Of a stretch of 53,657 bases of DNA, positions 7,962 to 15,434 are shown in pieces (position 1 is the first letter of the stretch; each line of letters begins with the position of its first letter). The position numbers and the translations under genes were made by a program. Source of the DNA: an uncultured Clostridia bacterium (lineage in GTDB: Bacteria > Bacillota > Clostridia > Christensenellales > Borkfalkiaceae); the NCBI GenBank assembly GCA_944367465.1, contig CALVWO010000002.1, forward strand, positions 1 to 53,657. The letters run 5' to 3'. Below the pieces are notes generated by a model. That model did no database searches. It was not told the origin of the DNA and worked only from the letters and a program-made list of their open reading frames with translations.

Positions 7962-8789
7962 ATGAAGGGAAAGGGTGCGGCGCACGCGATCGCGACCTGC
8001 GCCGTCATGACGGCGCTCCTCATTGCGGTGCAGTATGCGCTCGGCTTTGTGCCGGGCGTGGAGCTGGTCACCGTGTTTCTGCTCGCCTTCTGCTATGTGT
8101 TCGGCGCAAAATACGGGGTGATCGTGGCGACCGCGTTCTCCCTTCTGCGCTGTTTCGTGTGGGGCTTTTACCCAAACATCATCGTGCTCTATCTCATCTA
8201 TTTCAATGCCTTCGCGCTGCTTTTCGGACTGCTGGGCGGGCGGGAAAGACCCGTCGCCGTGTGGGTGTGTCCCGTACTGCTCGCGCTGCTTGCGGCGGGG
8301 TGCATGGCGGGCGCGTTGATCGGCATCCCCGTGAGCGTTCTGTACAGGGCGCGCCTTTCCGCGATGCTCTGGGCGCTCTTCGGCGTGCTCGCGGGGCTTT
8401 TGGCGCTGTATATCGCGCTGTGGGCTGTGGGCGGCAGACGCGCGGGGCAGGGGCGGGAGGCGGCGTCTCTTGCGGCGCTGGCGGCGCTCTGCACCGTGTG
8501 TTTCACGCTCCTCGACGACGTGCTCACGCCGCTCTTTTACGGCTATTCTTTCGACGCGGCGGTCGCCTACTTTTATGCGGGGTTCTTTGCCATGCTGCCG
8601 CAGACCATCTGCACGGTGCTGAGCGTACTCCTGCTCTTTTATCCTCTCCGCAAAGTGTTCGCGCAGGCGGCGGCGGGGAAGCGGCGCGGAGAGAGGGTGC
8701 GGCGGCGTGCGCGCGCGGCGAGAAAAAGGCGCGGCGAGAGCGAAAACGCCTCGTCAAACGATGGACGAACGCAAAAAGATGTGGTATAA
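7962..8789 (+). CDS. ECF transporter S component, probable cobalamin uptake (CbrT-like)
   Basis: A 275-residue integral membrane protein with about six hydrophobic segments. The first part (ATCAVMTALLIAVQYALGFV and FGAKYGVIVATAFSLLRCFV) follows the ECF-type S-component pattern, in which a small-residue helix docks on the shared EcfT. The tail (residues about 245-275) is very basic and probably cytoplasmic. Substrate assignment to cobalamin is inferred from the riboswitch and the DUF4430 lipoprotein 23 bp upstream. No EcfA/EcfT genes are in the window, so it would be a group II S component sharing an energizing module encoded elsewhere. ATG 7962 is chosen for its GGAGG site; the in-frame ATG 7917 overlaps the lipoprotein gene. 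Confidence 0.85.
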   Translation: MKGKGAAHAIATCAVMTALLIAVQYALGFVPGVELVTVFLLAFCYVFGAKYGVIVATAFSLLRCFVWGFYPNIIVLYLIYFNAFALLFGLLGGRERPVAVWVCPVLLALLAAGCMAGALIGIPVSVLYRARLSAMLWALFGVLAGLLALYIALWAVGGRRAGQGREAASLAALAALCTVCFTLLDDVLTPLFYGYSFDAAVAYFYAGFFAMLPQTICTVLSVLLLFYPLRKVFAQAAAGKRRGERVRRRARAARKRRGESENASSNDGRTQKDVV

Positions 8790-8790
8790 T
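8761..8790 (+). promoter_or_regulatory. Extended -10 promoter of proS
   Basis: TGGTATAAT (8782-8790) is an extended -10. The -35 region (ATGGAC, 8761-8766) is weak. It overlaps the end of the S-component gene. No T-box leader fits in the 45 nt before proS. Confidence 0.6.
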
Positions 8791-8834
8791 TACCATATCT
8801 TTTTCTTTTTATTTATTTTTTTGGAGTTATTTAT

Positions 8835-10262
8835 ATGGCAAAGGATAATTTTGTGGAGCAGATCGCGGATATCGATACCGATTTTCCGCAGTGGTACACG
8901 GACGTCGTTTTAAAGACCAAACTCGTGGATTACGGCCCCGTAAAGGGGACGATGGTCATCCGTCCGTACGGCTATGCGATCTGGGAAAATATCCAGAAGG
9001 AACTCGATAAGCGGTTCAAGGCGGAGGGGCTCGAGAACGCCTACTTCCCGCTGCTTATCCCCATGAGCTTTATGACGAAGGAGGCGGAACACGTGGAAGG
9101 GTTCGCGCCCGAAGTCGCGGTCGTCACGCATGCCGGCGGCGAAAAGCTCGCCGAGCCGCTCTGCATCCGCCCCACGTCCGAAACCATCATCGGGAGCATG
9201 TACTCGAAGTGGATCCAGTCCTACCGCGATCTCCCCGTGCTCATGAACCAGTGGGCGAACGTCATGCGGTGGGAAAAGACGACGCGCCCCTTCCTCCGCA
9301 CGAGCGAATTTTTGTGGCAGGAAGGTCACACCGTCCACGCCGACGAGGAGGAGGCGATGGAGGAGACGCTGAAGATGCTCCGCGTATACGAGGAGTTCGC
9401 GCGCACCTGCCTCTCCATGCCCGTCCTTACGGGGCGGAAAACGGAGAAGGAGAAGTTCGCCGGCGCAGTCGCCACTTACGGCATGGAGGCGATGATGCAC
9501 GACGGCAAGAGCCTGCAGGCGGGCACCACGCACTACCTCGGGCAGAACTTCGCCAAAGCGTTCGAGATCAAGTTCCTCGATAAAGACGGCGTGCAGAAAT
9601 ACGGCTATACGACGTCGTTCGGCGTCTCCACGCGCCTCATCGGCGCGCTCATCATGACCCACGGCGACAGGCGCGGGCTCGTCATGCCGCCCGTCGTCGC
9701 GCCCGTGCAGGCGGTCATCGTGCCCATCGCTGCAAAGAAGGAGGGCGTTACGGAGGCTTGCCGCGCGCTCAGGGATCGGCTTGCGGCGGCGGGGATCCGC
9801 GTCGTTCTGGACGAGAGCGAGAATTCTCCCGGCTGGAAGTTCAACGAATGGGAGATGAAGGGCGTTCCCGTCCGCATCGAGCTCGGCCCGCGCGATCTGG
9901 AGGCGGGCAAGTGCATGATGGCGCGCCGCGATACACACGAAAAGGGCGAATATGCGCTGGAAGGCGCCGTCGGGAGCGTCCGTGCGCTGCTGGACGATAT
10001 CGCCGAAAATATGTACAATACGGCAAAGGCGCGCATGGACAGCCGCATCGTGCGCGCAGAGTCGCTCGAAGCGCTCCTTGCGGGCGTGGACGGCGGCAAT
10101 TTCGTGCGCGCGGGCTGGTGCGGCTGCCGCGCGTGCGAAGACAAGGTGAAGGAATTCGCGCAGGCGACCGCCCGCGTGATGGACGAGGAGAATACCTCCG
10201 CGACGTGCGTCGTCTGCGGCAAAAAGGCGGAGCGTACGGTCATTTTTGCAAGGGCGTATTAA
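8835..10262 (+). CDS. proS: Prolyl-tRNA synthetase, archaeal/eukaryotic-like type
   Basis: A 475-residue class II synthetase that charges tRNA-Pro in the cytosol. Class II motifs are visible: motif 2 region RPTSETIIGSMYSKWIQSY and MRWEKTTRPFLRTSEFLWQEG, and motif 3 region TSFGVSTRLIGALIMTHGD. The anticodon-binding domain (PVVAPVQAVIVPI onward) is followed by the C-terminal zinc-binding extension typical of the archaeal-like form, with Cys pairs in CGCRAC and CVVC. It lacks the editing insertion of the classical bacterial enzyme, as expected for this type. ATG 8835 has TTGGAG upstream. It may be co-transcribed with the GH13 and asnS genes (gaps 60 and 24 bp). Confidence 0.97.
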   Translation: MAKDNFVEQIADIDTDFPQWYTDVVLKTKLVDYGPVKGTMVIRPYGYAIWENIQKELDKRFKAEGLENAYFPLLIPMSFMTKEAEHVEGFAPEVAVVTHAGGEKLAEPLCIRPTSETIIGSMYSKWIQSYRDLPVLMNQWANVMRWEKTTRPFLRTSEFLWQEGHTVHADEEEAMEETLKMLRVYEEFARTCLSMPVLTGRKTEKEKFAGAVATYGMEAMMHDGKSLQAGTTHYLGQNFAKAFEIKFLDKDGVQKYGYTTSFGVSTRLIGALIMTHGDRRGLVMPPVVAPVQAVIVPIAAKKEGVTEACRALRDRLAAAGIRVVLDESENSPGWKFNEWEMKGVPVRIELGPRDLEAGKCMMARRDTHEKGEYALEGAVGSVRALLDDIAENMYNTAKARMDSRIVRAESLEALLAGVDGGNFVRAGWCGCRACEDKVKEFAQATARVMDEENTSATCVVCGKKAERTVIFARAY

Positions 10263-10322
10263 GTTCGCGCCGCCCGGTTCCGAAAAAGATTTCTTGCACT
10301 TATTGAATAAGAGAGGACGGTT

Positions 10323-11846
10323 ATGACGCAACTTCCAAAGTGGCTTTCGGACGCGGTGTTTTATGAGATATATCCGCAGTCCTTTCAGGATACGAACGGC
10401 GACGGGATCGGCGATATCCCGGGCATGATCGCGCGGCTCGACTATATCGGAGAGCTCGGCTGCAATGCGATCTGGGTGAATCCGTGGTACGATTCTCCCT
10501 TCGGCGACGCCGGCTACGACGTGCGCGACTATAAGCGCATCGCGCCGCGTTACGGCACGAACGACGACGCGAAGAGGTTCTTCGACGAGGCGCACAGGCG
10601 CGGCATGCACGTGCTCATCGACCTCGTGCCAGGGCATACATCCGTGGAGCATCCGTGGTTCCGCGCCTCCATGCAGCCCGAGCGCAGCGAATACTCCGAT
10701 CGTTACATCTGGTCGGATTCCATCTGGGAGAGCACCGACCTTCCCTGCATCCGCGGGATCTCGCAGCGCAACGGCTGCGCGGCGGTCAACTTCTTCTCCA
10801 ATCAGCCGGCGCTCAACTACGGGTATGCAAAGCGTACCCGCCCCTGGATGATGGCGCCCGATTCGCCCGCGGCGCTCGCAACGCGCGAGGCGATCAAGGA
10901 CGTGATGCGCTTCTGGCTGGATCTGGGCGCCGACGGGTTCCGCGTCGATATGGCGGCGAGCCTTGTGAAGGCGGACGAGGGCTGGACGGAGACGATAAAA
11001 CTGTGGCAGGATTTCCGCGCCTTTCTCGACAGGGAGTATCCGCACTGCGCGATGGTCTCCGAGTGGGGCGTTCCCGCCAAGTCCATCGAGGGCGGTTTCC
11101 ACATGGATTTCATGCTGCATTTCGGACCGCCCGCCTATACCTCGCTCTTCCGCAGCGAGCATCCGTTCTTCTCCCGCGAGGGGAAGGGGGATATCTCCCT
11201 GTTTCTGGAGACGTATCTGCACGATCTCGCCTCCACGGAGGGCAAGGGGCTCATCTGCATCCCTTCGAGCAATCACGATATGCCCCGCCTCGCGCGCGGG
11301 AGGGATGCGCGCGATCTGAAGATCTGCTTTACCTTCCTGCTCACGATGAGCGGCGCGCCCTTCCTCTATTACGGCGACGAGATCGGCATGCGCTATCTTG
11401 AAGACGTCACTTCGGTGGAAGGCGGCTACGACCGCACGGGTTCCCGCTCGCCCATGCAGTGGAAAACGGGCGCGGGTATGGGTTTTACGACGGCAAACAC
11501 GTCGTATATCCCCTTCGACGGGAGTGCGGACGCACCCACCGTCGAGGCGCAGGAGCAGGATGGGGATTCCCTCCTGAACGCCGTAAAGACGCTCTTAAGG
11601 CTCCGCGGCGCGCATCCCGCGCTGCAGTCGTTCGGGGCGTTCGAGCCCGTCTTTGCGCAAAAGAACGCCTATCCGTTTGCGTACCGCAGGCAGGGCGGCG
11701 GGGAGGAGATCCTCGTCGTGCTCAACCCGGCGGACAGAGAGGAGCGGGCGGAGTTCGACTGCGGCGGAGAAGTGCTCTTTGCGGTGGGCGGGATCGTGAA
11801 AAACGGCAAAGTCCCCGCGCGCAGCGCGTGCATCATAAAACGGTAA
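10323..11846 (+). CDS. GH13 alpha-glucosidase/amylase-family enzyme
   Basis: A 507-residue intracellular GH13 protein without a signal peptide. Catalytic residues are in place: nucleophile Asp209 in GFRVDMA, acid/base Glu247 in SEWG, and transition-state Asp319 in SNHDMPR; FYEIYPQSFQDTNGDGIGDIPG is the usual oligo-1,6-glucosidase/trehalose synthase-like N-terminus (given here in one piece of 20 or fewer per motif: FYEIYPQSFQD, GDGIGDI). It should cleave or transfer alpha-glucosyl groups of short malto- or isomalto-oligosaccharides; the exact linkage is not readable. A small beta-sandwich C-domain is present. It lies between proS and asnS. A truncated paralogue is found at 48691-49519. Confidence 0.88.
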   Translation: MTQLPKWLSDAVFYEIYPQSFQDTNGDGIGDIPGMIARLDYIGELGCNAIWVNPWYDSPFGDAGYDVRDYKRIAPRYGTNDDAKRFFDEAHRRGMHVLIDLVPGHTSVEHPWFRASMQPERSEYSDRYIWSDSIWESTDLPCIRGISQRNGCAAVNFFSNQPALNYGYAKRTRPWMMAPDSPAALATREAIKDVMRFWLDLGADGFRVDMAASLVKADEGWTETIKLWQDFRAFLDREYPHCAMVSEWGVPAKSIEGGFHMDFMLHFGPPAYTSLFRSEHPFFSREGKGDISLFLETYLHDLASTEGKGLICIPSSNHDMPRLARGRDARDLKICFTFLLTMSGAPFLYYGDEIGMRYLEDVTSVEGGYDRTGSRSPMQWKTGAGMGFTTANTSYIPFDGSADAPTVEAQEQDGDSLLNAVKTLLRLRGAHPALQSFGAFEPVFAQKNAYPFAYRRQGGGEEILVVLNPADREERAEFDCGGEVLFAVGGIVKNGKVPARSACIIKR

Positions 11847-11870
11847 GTCGGTTTTTCGGAGGTTGTTTTC

Positions 11871-13244
11871 ATGAAACATATCGATATTGCAGACGTTTTG
11901 CAGGATAAAACGCTGATCGGGAAGGAAATCGTCGTGTGCGGCTGGGTGCGTACGTTCCGCGATTCGGCGGCGGTCGCCTTTTTGGAACTTGCCGACGGGA
12001 CGAGCTTTTCCCGTTTGCAGGTCGTTGTAGATAAGAACGGGGTCTGCGTCGATCCCGAGTGCACCAAGTGCGGCGCGGCGGTCTGCGTGAAGGGCGAAGT
12101 CGTCAGGGCGTTCAAGGGCGACGGCTCTGAGCTCAACGCGAAGGAGGTTACGCTCCTCGGCAAGTGCCCGGGGGAATATCCCATTCAGAAAAAGCGCACT
12201 TCGCTCGAGTTTCTGCGCTCCATCCCGCATCTGCGGCTGCGTACCAACACGTTTGCCGCGGTGTTCCGCGTGCGGAGCGTGGCTGCGCAGGCGATCCACC
12301 GCTACTTCCACGACAGACGCTATTATTACATCAATACGCCCCTCATCACGGCGAGCGACTGCGAGGGCGCGGGCGAGATGTTCCGCGTGACGACGCAGCC
12401 GTGGAACGCGAAATACGAGAGCGAGGCGGCATATTATAAAGACGACTTCTTCGGACAGAAGGCGGGGCTTTCCGTCTCCGGTCAGCTCGAGGGCGAAGTC
12501 GCCGCCACCGCGCTCGGCAGGATCTATACCTTCGGCCCCTCCTTTCGCGCCGAAAACTCCAACACGACGCGCCACCTCGCGGAGTTCTGGCATGTGGAGC
12601 CCGAGATCGCCTTTGCGGAACTGCCCGACGTGATGGAGATCGCCGAAGATATGATCAAGCACGTCATCCGCACCGTCATGGAAGAGTGCCCCGAGGAGAT
12701 GGATTTCTTTGAAAAGTTCATGGAACCCGGGCTCAAAGCCAAACTCACCAACGTCGTGGAGAGCGAGTTCGGCGTGCTCGAGTATACCGACGCCATCGAA
12801 CTGCTGAAGAAGGCGGACGTCAGGTTCCAGTATCCCGTGGAGTGGGGGTGCGATCTCCAGACGGAGCATGAGAAGTACATCACCGAAAAGGTGTTCAAAA
12901 AGCCCGTGTTCGTCACCGACTATCCCAAGGAGATCAAATCCTTCTATATGAAGCAGAACCCCGACGGCAAGACGGTCGCCGCGACCGATCTTCTCGTGCC
13001 CGGCATCGGCGAGATCATCGGCGGGAGCGAGCGCGAGGCGGATCCCGAAAAGCTGCTCGCCGCCATGAAGGCGCGCAACATGGATCTTGCCTCCTACAAG
13101 CAGTATCTCGACCTGCGTACGTTCGGCACGGTGCCGCACGGCGGGTTCGGGCTCGGGTTCGAGCGCTTCGTCATGTATGTCACGGGCATGGAGAACATCC
13201 GCGACGTCACGCTCTTCCCGCGTTCGGTCAAGAACATCATGTGA
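11871..13244 (+). CDS. asnS: Asparaginyl-tRNA synthetase
   Basis: A 457-residue class IIb synthetase with an N-terminal OB-fold anticodon-binding domain (residues about 18-100, starting VVCGWVRTFRDS) and a class II core. Motif 2 is YTFGPSFRAENSNTTRHLAEF and motif 3 is GFGLGFERFVMYVTGMENIRD (each at the family position). The core lacks the AspRS-specific GAD insertion. VTTQPW and the SGQLEGE segment fit AsnRS rather than AspRS. ATG 11871 has a TCGGAGG site. It is the last gene of a possible proS-GH13-asnS unit; an inverted repeat at 13282-13315 follows. Confidence 0.96.
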   Translation: MKHIDIADVLQDKTLIGKEIVVCGWVRTFRDSAAVAFLELADGTSFSRLQVVVDKNGVCVDPECTKCGAAVCVKGEVVRAFKGDGSELNAKEVTLLGKCPGEYPIQKKRTSLEFLRSIPHLRLRTNTFAAVFRVRSVAAQAIHRYFHDRRYYYINTPLITASDCEGAGEMFRVTTQPWNAKYESEAAYYKDDFFGQKAGLSVSGQLEGEVAATALGRIYTFGPSFRAENSNTTRHLAEFWHVEPEIAFAELPDVMEIAEDMIKHVIRTVMEECPEEMDFFEKFMEPGLKAKLTNVVESEFGVLEYTDAIELLKKADVRFQYPVEWGCDLQTEHEKYITEKVFKKPVFVTDYPKEIKSFYMKQNPDGKTVAATDLLVPGIGEIIGGSEREADPEKLLAAMKARNMDLASYKQYLDLRTFGTVPHGGFGLGFERFVMYVTGMENIRDVTLFPRSVKNIM

Positions 13245-13281
13245 GCGCGCCGCGCGCGGTGTTTGTAAAAAACAAAATAAA

Positions 13282-13323
13282 ATCAGCCGCCCTCTTGCAA
13301 TCGTGGGCGGCTGATGCTATAAT
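13282..13323 (+). promoter_or_regulatory. Promoter of nucleoside hydrolase embedded in an inverted repeat
   Basis: TTGCAA (13295-13300), 17-bp spacer, TATAAT (13318-13323). The -35 and most of the spacer lie within a perfect 11-bp inverted repeat, ATCAGCCGCCC (13282-13292) and GGGCGGCTGAT (13305-13315), which could be an operator or the asnS terminator. An A-rich stretch to its left would make it a terminator for minus-strand transcripts. Confidence 0.7.
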
Positions 13324-13329
13324 GGGGGC

Positions 13330-14133
13330 ATGAAACTCATTTTATGCTGTGATTACGGACTGGACGACGCCGCCGCTACGGCGGACGCGCTCGCGCATGC
13401 GAAGACGGACGGATATGAAACTGTCGCGCTGGTCGCGGTGGGCGGGAATGTGCCGCCCGACGTCGCGTTCGTCAACGCAAAAAAACTCATCGCTCATCTG
13501 CCTCCCTGCGGCGTGCCGCTTACCGTCGTGGAGACGACGGCGGAAAAGCAGCCCTTCGAATATCTGAAACAAATTCACGGAGAGGACGGCATGGGCGATC
13601 TGTTCCCGGACGACGCGGGCTTTTCCGCGCCTGTGCGCGCGTTTTCCGAGTGGGTCGCGTGTCTTTCGGGGGAGTACGATCTGCTCAGTCTCGGCCCCAT
13701 GACGCTCGTTCCGCGCATCCTCGCACGGGGCAAGGCGCGCAAATTCATATTCATGGGCGGAAACATCGCGGAGGAACCCAATTTTCACGGGTATGAATTC
13801 AATCATGCGCTCGACCGCGCGGCGTTCTCCTTTGTTACGGCGCGCTATCCGCACGTCGCCGTCACGATGGATACCTGCCGCCATCCGCTCCTCAACGTAC
13901 AGAGCGCCGATCTTTCGGGCGGCGGGCTGCAGCGGCGCATCGTGGCGCGCGCGAGAGAGATGACCTTCGTTTCGGGCGAGAAGGGATGTTACATCTGGGA
14001 CGACATGGCGGTGAAGGTGCTCCGTCATCCCGGATGGTTCGAAACATATTCGGCAGCCGACCGCGACGGAAACCGCCTGACCGTGGCAAAATATACCGGA
14101 AACAAGCCGTATCCGGAAATACTCGAGCAATAA
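13330..14133 (+). CDS. Inosine-uridine-type nucleoside hydrolase family protein, probable leaderless mRNA
   Basis: A 267-residue protein of the IUNH fold, which hydrolyses the N-glycosidic bond of ribonucleosides. The metal-binding N-terminus is DYGLDDAAAT, a variant of the usual DTDPGIDDA. The later Asn/Glu pair (GYEFNHALD) and the C-terminal WDDMAV stretch fit the active-site region. The protein is shorter than the usual 310-320 residues. The start is fixed: an in-frame TGA lies at 13312 and the essential Asp cluster begins at residue 8. ATG 13330 is seven bases after the -10 hexamer, so the transcript would begin at the start codon. Substrate is unknown. Confidence 0.8.
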   Translation: MKLILCCDYGLDDAAATADALAHAKTDGYETVALVAVGGNVPPDVAFVNAKKLIAHLPPCGVPLTVVETTAEKQPFEYLKQIHGEDGMGDLFPDDAGFSAPVRAFSEWVACLSGEYDLLSLGPMTLVPRILARGKARKFIFMGGNIAEEPNFHGYEFNHALDRAAFSFVTARYPHVAVTMDTCRHPLLNVQSADLSGGGLQRRIVARAREMTFVSGEKGCYIWDDMAVKVLRHPGWFETYSAADRDGNRLTVAKYTGNKPYPEILEQ

Positions 14134-14139
14134 AACCGT

Positions 14140-14174
14140 GCGCCCCGCATCCCGCGGGGCGCGTATGCTTTTCT
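14140..14174 (+). terminator. Terminator after nucleoside hydrolase
   Basis: GCGCCCCGC (14140-14148) and GCGGGGCGC (14154-14162) form a perfect 9-bp stem followed by a short TTTTCT stretch. Confidence 0.6.
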
Positions 14175-14214
14175 GCCGCATGAGCGCCGTCTGCCGCTGC
14201 CATACGAATCGGAT

Positions 14215-14246
14215 AAAAAGTGCCCCGCATTTTGCGGGGCACTTTT
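14215..14246. terminator. Bidirectional intrinsic terminator
   Basis: AAAAGTGCCCCGC (14216-14228) and GCGGGGCACTTTT (14234-14246) form a perfect 13-bp stem with A and T ends. It separates the nucleoside hydrolase gene from the convergent GH43 gene. Confidence 0.85.
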
Positions 14247-14275
14247 CAGAGGGAGTGTTATGAAAACATCCGTAT

Positions 14276-15298
14276 TTATGCGTTGATGTTCTTCTGTTTC
14301 TCGTTCACGTAGGGCGTGTTGTAAAGTTCGTCGGGATTCAGCTTGAAGATCGGGCAGCCGTCCTCTGCGAATCTGACTTTGAGAACGTGCGCGTGGCGGT
14401 TATGATCGTTGAGCGGATCGCCGTGGATCTTTTCGTAATCGCGGAAGTGAAGGAGGGTGAGAACCTCGTTCTCGTCGCCGCGTACAAAGCAGTTGTGCCC
14501 GGGACCGAATACCTTGAGCTTTTCGTCCGTTTTGAGCACGGGCCAACGGTCTTTCTGCCACGAACGGGGATCGAGCAGGTCGCTGTCTTCATCGGCGCGG
14601 AGCATACCCATGCAGTAGCATGCACCCGTCGCGGAGGCGGAGAAAGTGAGGTAAATCTTGCCCTTCGTTTCGGGTCCCTTCAGAATGGCGGGACCTTCGT
14701 TGACCCAGAATCCGCCGTCGCGCTCCCAGTCATAGTCGGGCGAAGTGATGCGCGTGAACACCGTTTTGAGTTTGGTGGGCGTTTCGAGCTCGGCGATGAG
14801 CAGGTCGGAAATGGGCTTCTCGGCGCGTTTGCAGCCGAATTTCTGCGCCCAGACCGCATACCATCTGCCGCGGTGCTCGAATACCGTCATATCCAGCGAA
14901 AAGTCGGTAAAGGGGTAGGGGTCGTTCTTGGCGGGCTGCATGGGAACGGGTTCTTCCTCCCATGCGTCCTTCATGGGGTCGCTGCCCTTGCAGATGAGCG
15001 CGTAGGGGCGGATATCCCAGATGTGCGGCTTATGCCCCGCGGCAAAATAGATGACCCATTTGCCCATGATGTAGTGCAGCTCGGGCGCCCAGATGTGGCA
15101 TGCGAGCGCGCCGAAGGCATGTTTCTTCCAGACCGTGCGCGCGGGCGCGGTTGCGATCCCGTTCACCGTGTCGGCACAGCGGATCTCGAGGTGGTCGTAC
15201 TTCGGGCAGGTAGCCGTGAAGTAATATTTCCCGTTCGTGTGCTTATACAGATAGGGGTCTGCGCGCTGGGGTGCAAGTGGAGAGAGATAAGTAGCCAT
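14276..15298 (-). CDS. Glycoside hydrolase family 43 protein
   Basis: A 340-residue five-bladed beta-propeller protein of the GH43 arabinofuranosidase/xylosidase type. The expected acid triad is visible: general base Asp14 in RADPYLYKHTNGKYYFTAT, pKa-modulating Asp136 in SLDMTVFEHRGRWYAVW, and general acid Glu201 in VNEGPAILKGPE. HIWAPELHYI (residues 68-77) and FGPGHNCF are further family signatures. No signal peptide is present, so it should act on imported oligosaccharides in the cytosol, probably arabinosides or xylosides. ATG 15298 has AGAGGAATG upstream. Promoter at 15391-15419; terminator at 14215-14246. Confidence 0.9.
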   Translation of the reverse strand: MATYLSPLAPQRADPYLYKHTNGKYYFTATCPKYDHLEIRCADTVNGIATAPARTVWKKHAFGALACHIWAPELHYIMGKWVIYFAAGHKPHIWDIRPYALICKGSDPMKDAWEEEPVPMQPAKNDPYPFTDFSLDMTVFEHRGRWYAVWAQKFGCKRAEKPISDLLIAELETPTKLKTVFTRITSPDYDWERDGGFWVNEGPAILKGPETKGKIYLTFSASATGACYCMGMLRADEDSDLLDPRSWQKDRWPVLKTDEKLKVFGPGHNCFVRGDENEVLTLLHFRDYEKIHGDPLNDHNRHAHVLKVRFAEDGCPIFKLNPDELYNTPYVNEKQKNINA

Positions 15299-15390
15299 AT
15301 TTCATTCCTCTTCTATATAGTTTTTTATTTTATATAGTTTTTATTTCCGATTTTTCCCGCAGAAACGGCGTCCGTTTTTGCGCTTTGCTT

Positions 15391-15419
15391 ATTCTACTAT
15401 ATTTGTTTTTCAAAGTCAA
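15391..15419 (-). promoter_or_regulatory. Promoter of the GH43 gene
   Basis: Minus strand TTGACT (15419-15414), 17-bp spacer, TAGAAT (15396-15391). Leader of about 85 nt. Confidence 0.7.
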
Positions 15420-15434
15420 CCGCAGAACGCAGGT

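Noticed and set aside
8790..8834. T-box leader for proS
   Set aside because: Only about 45 nt lie between promoter and gene; no T-box sequence or terminator is present.
8910..11276. 788-codon minus-strand ORF opposite proS and GH13
   Set aside because: Shadow of two well-recognised plus-strand genes; no motif or RBS.
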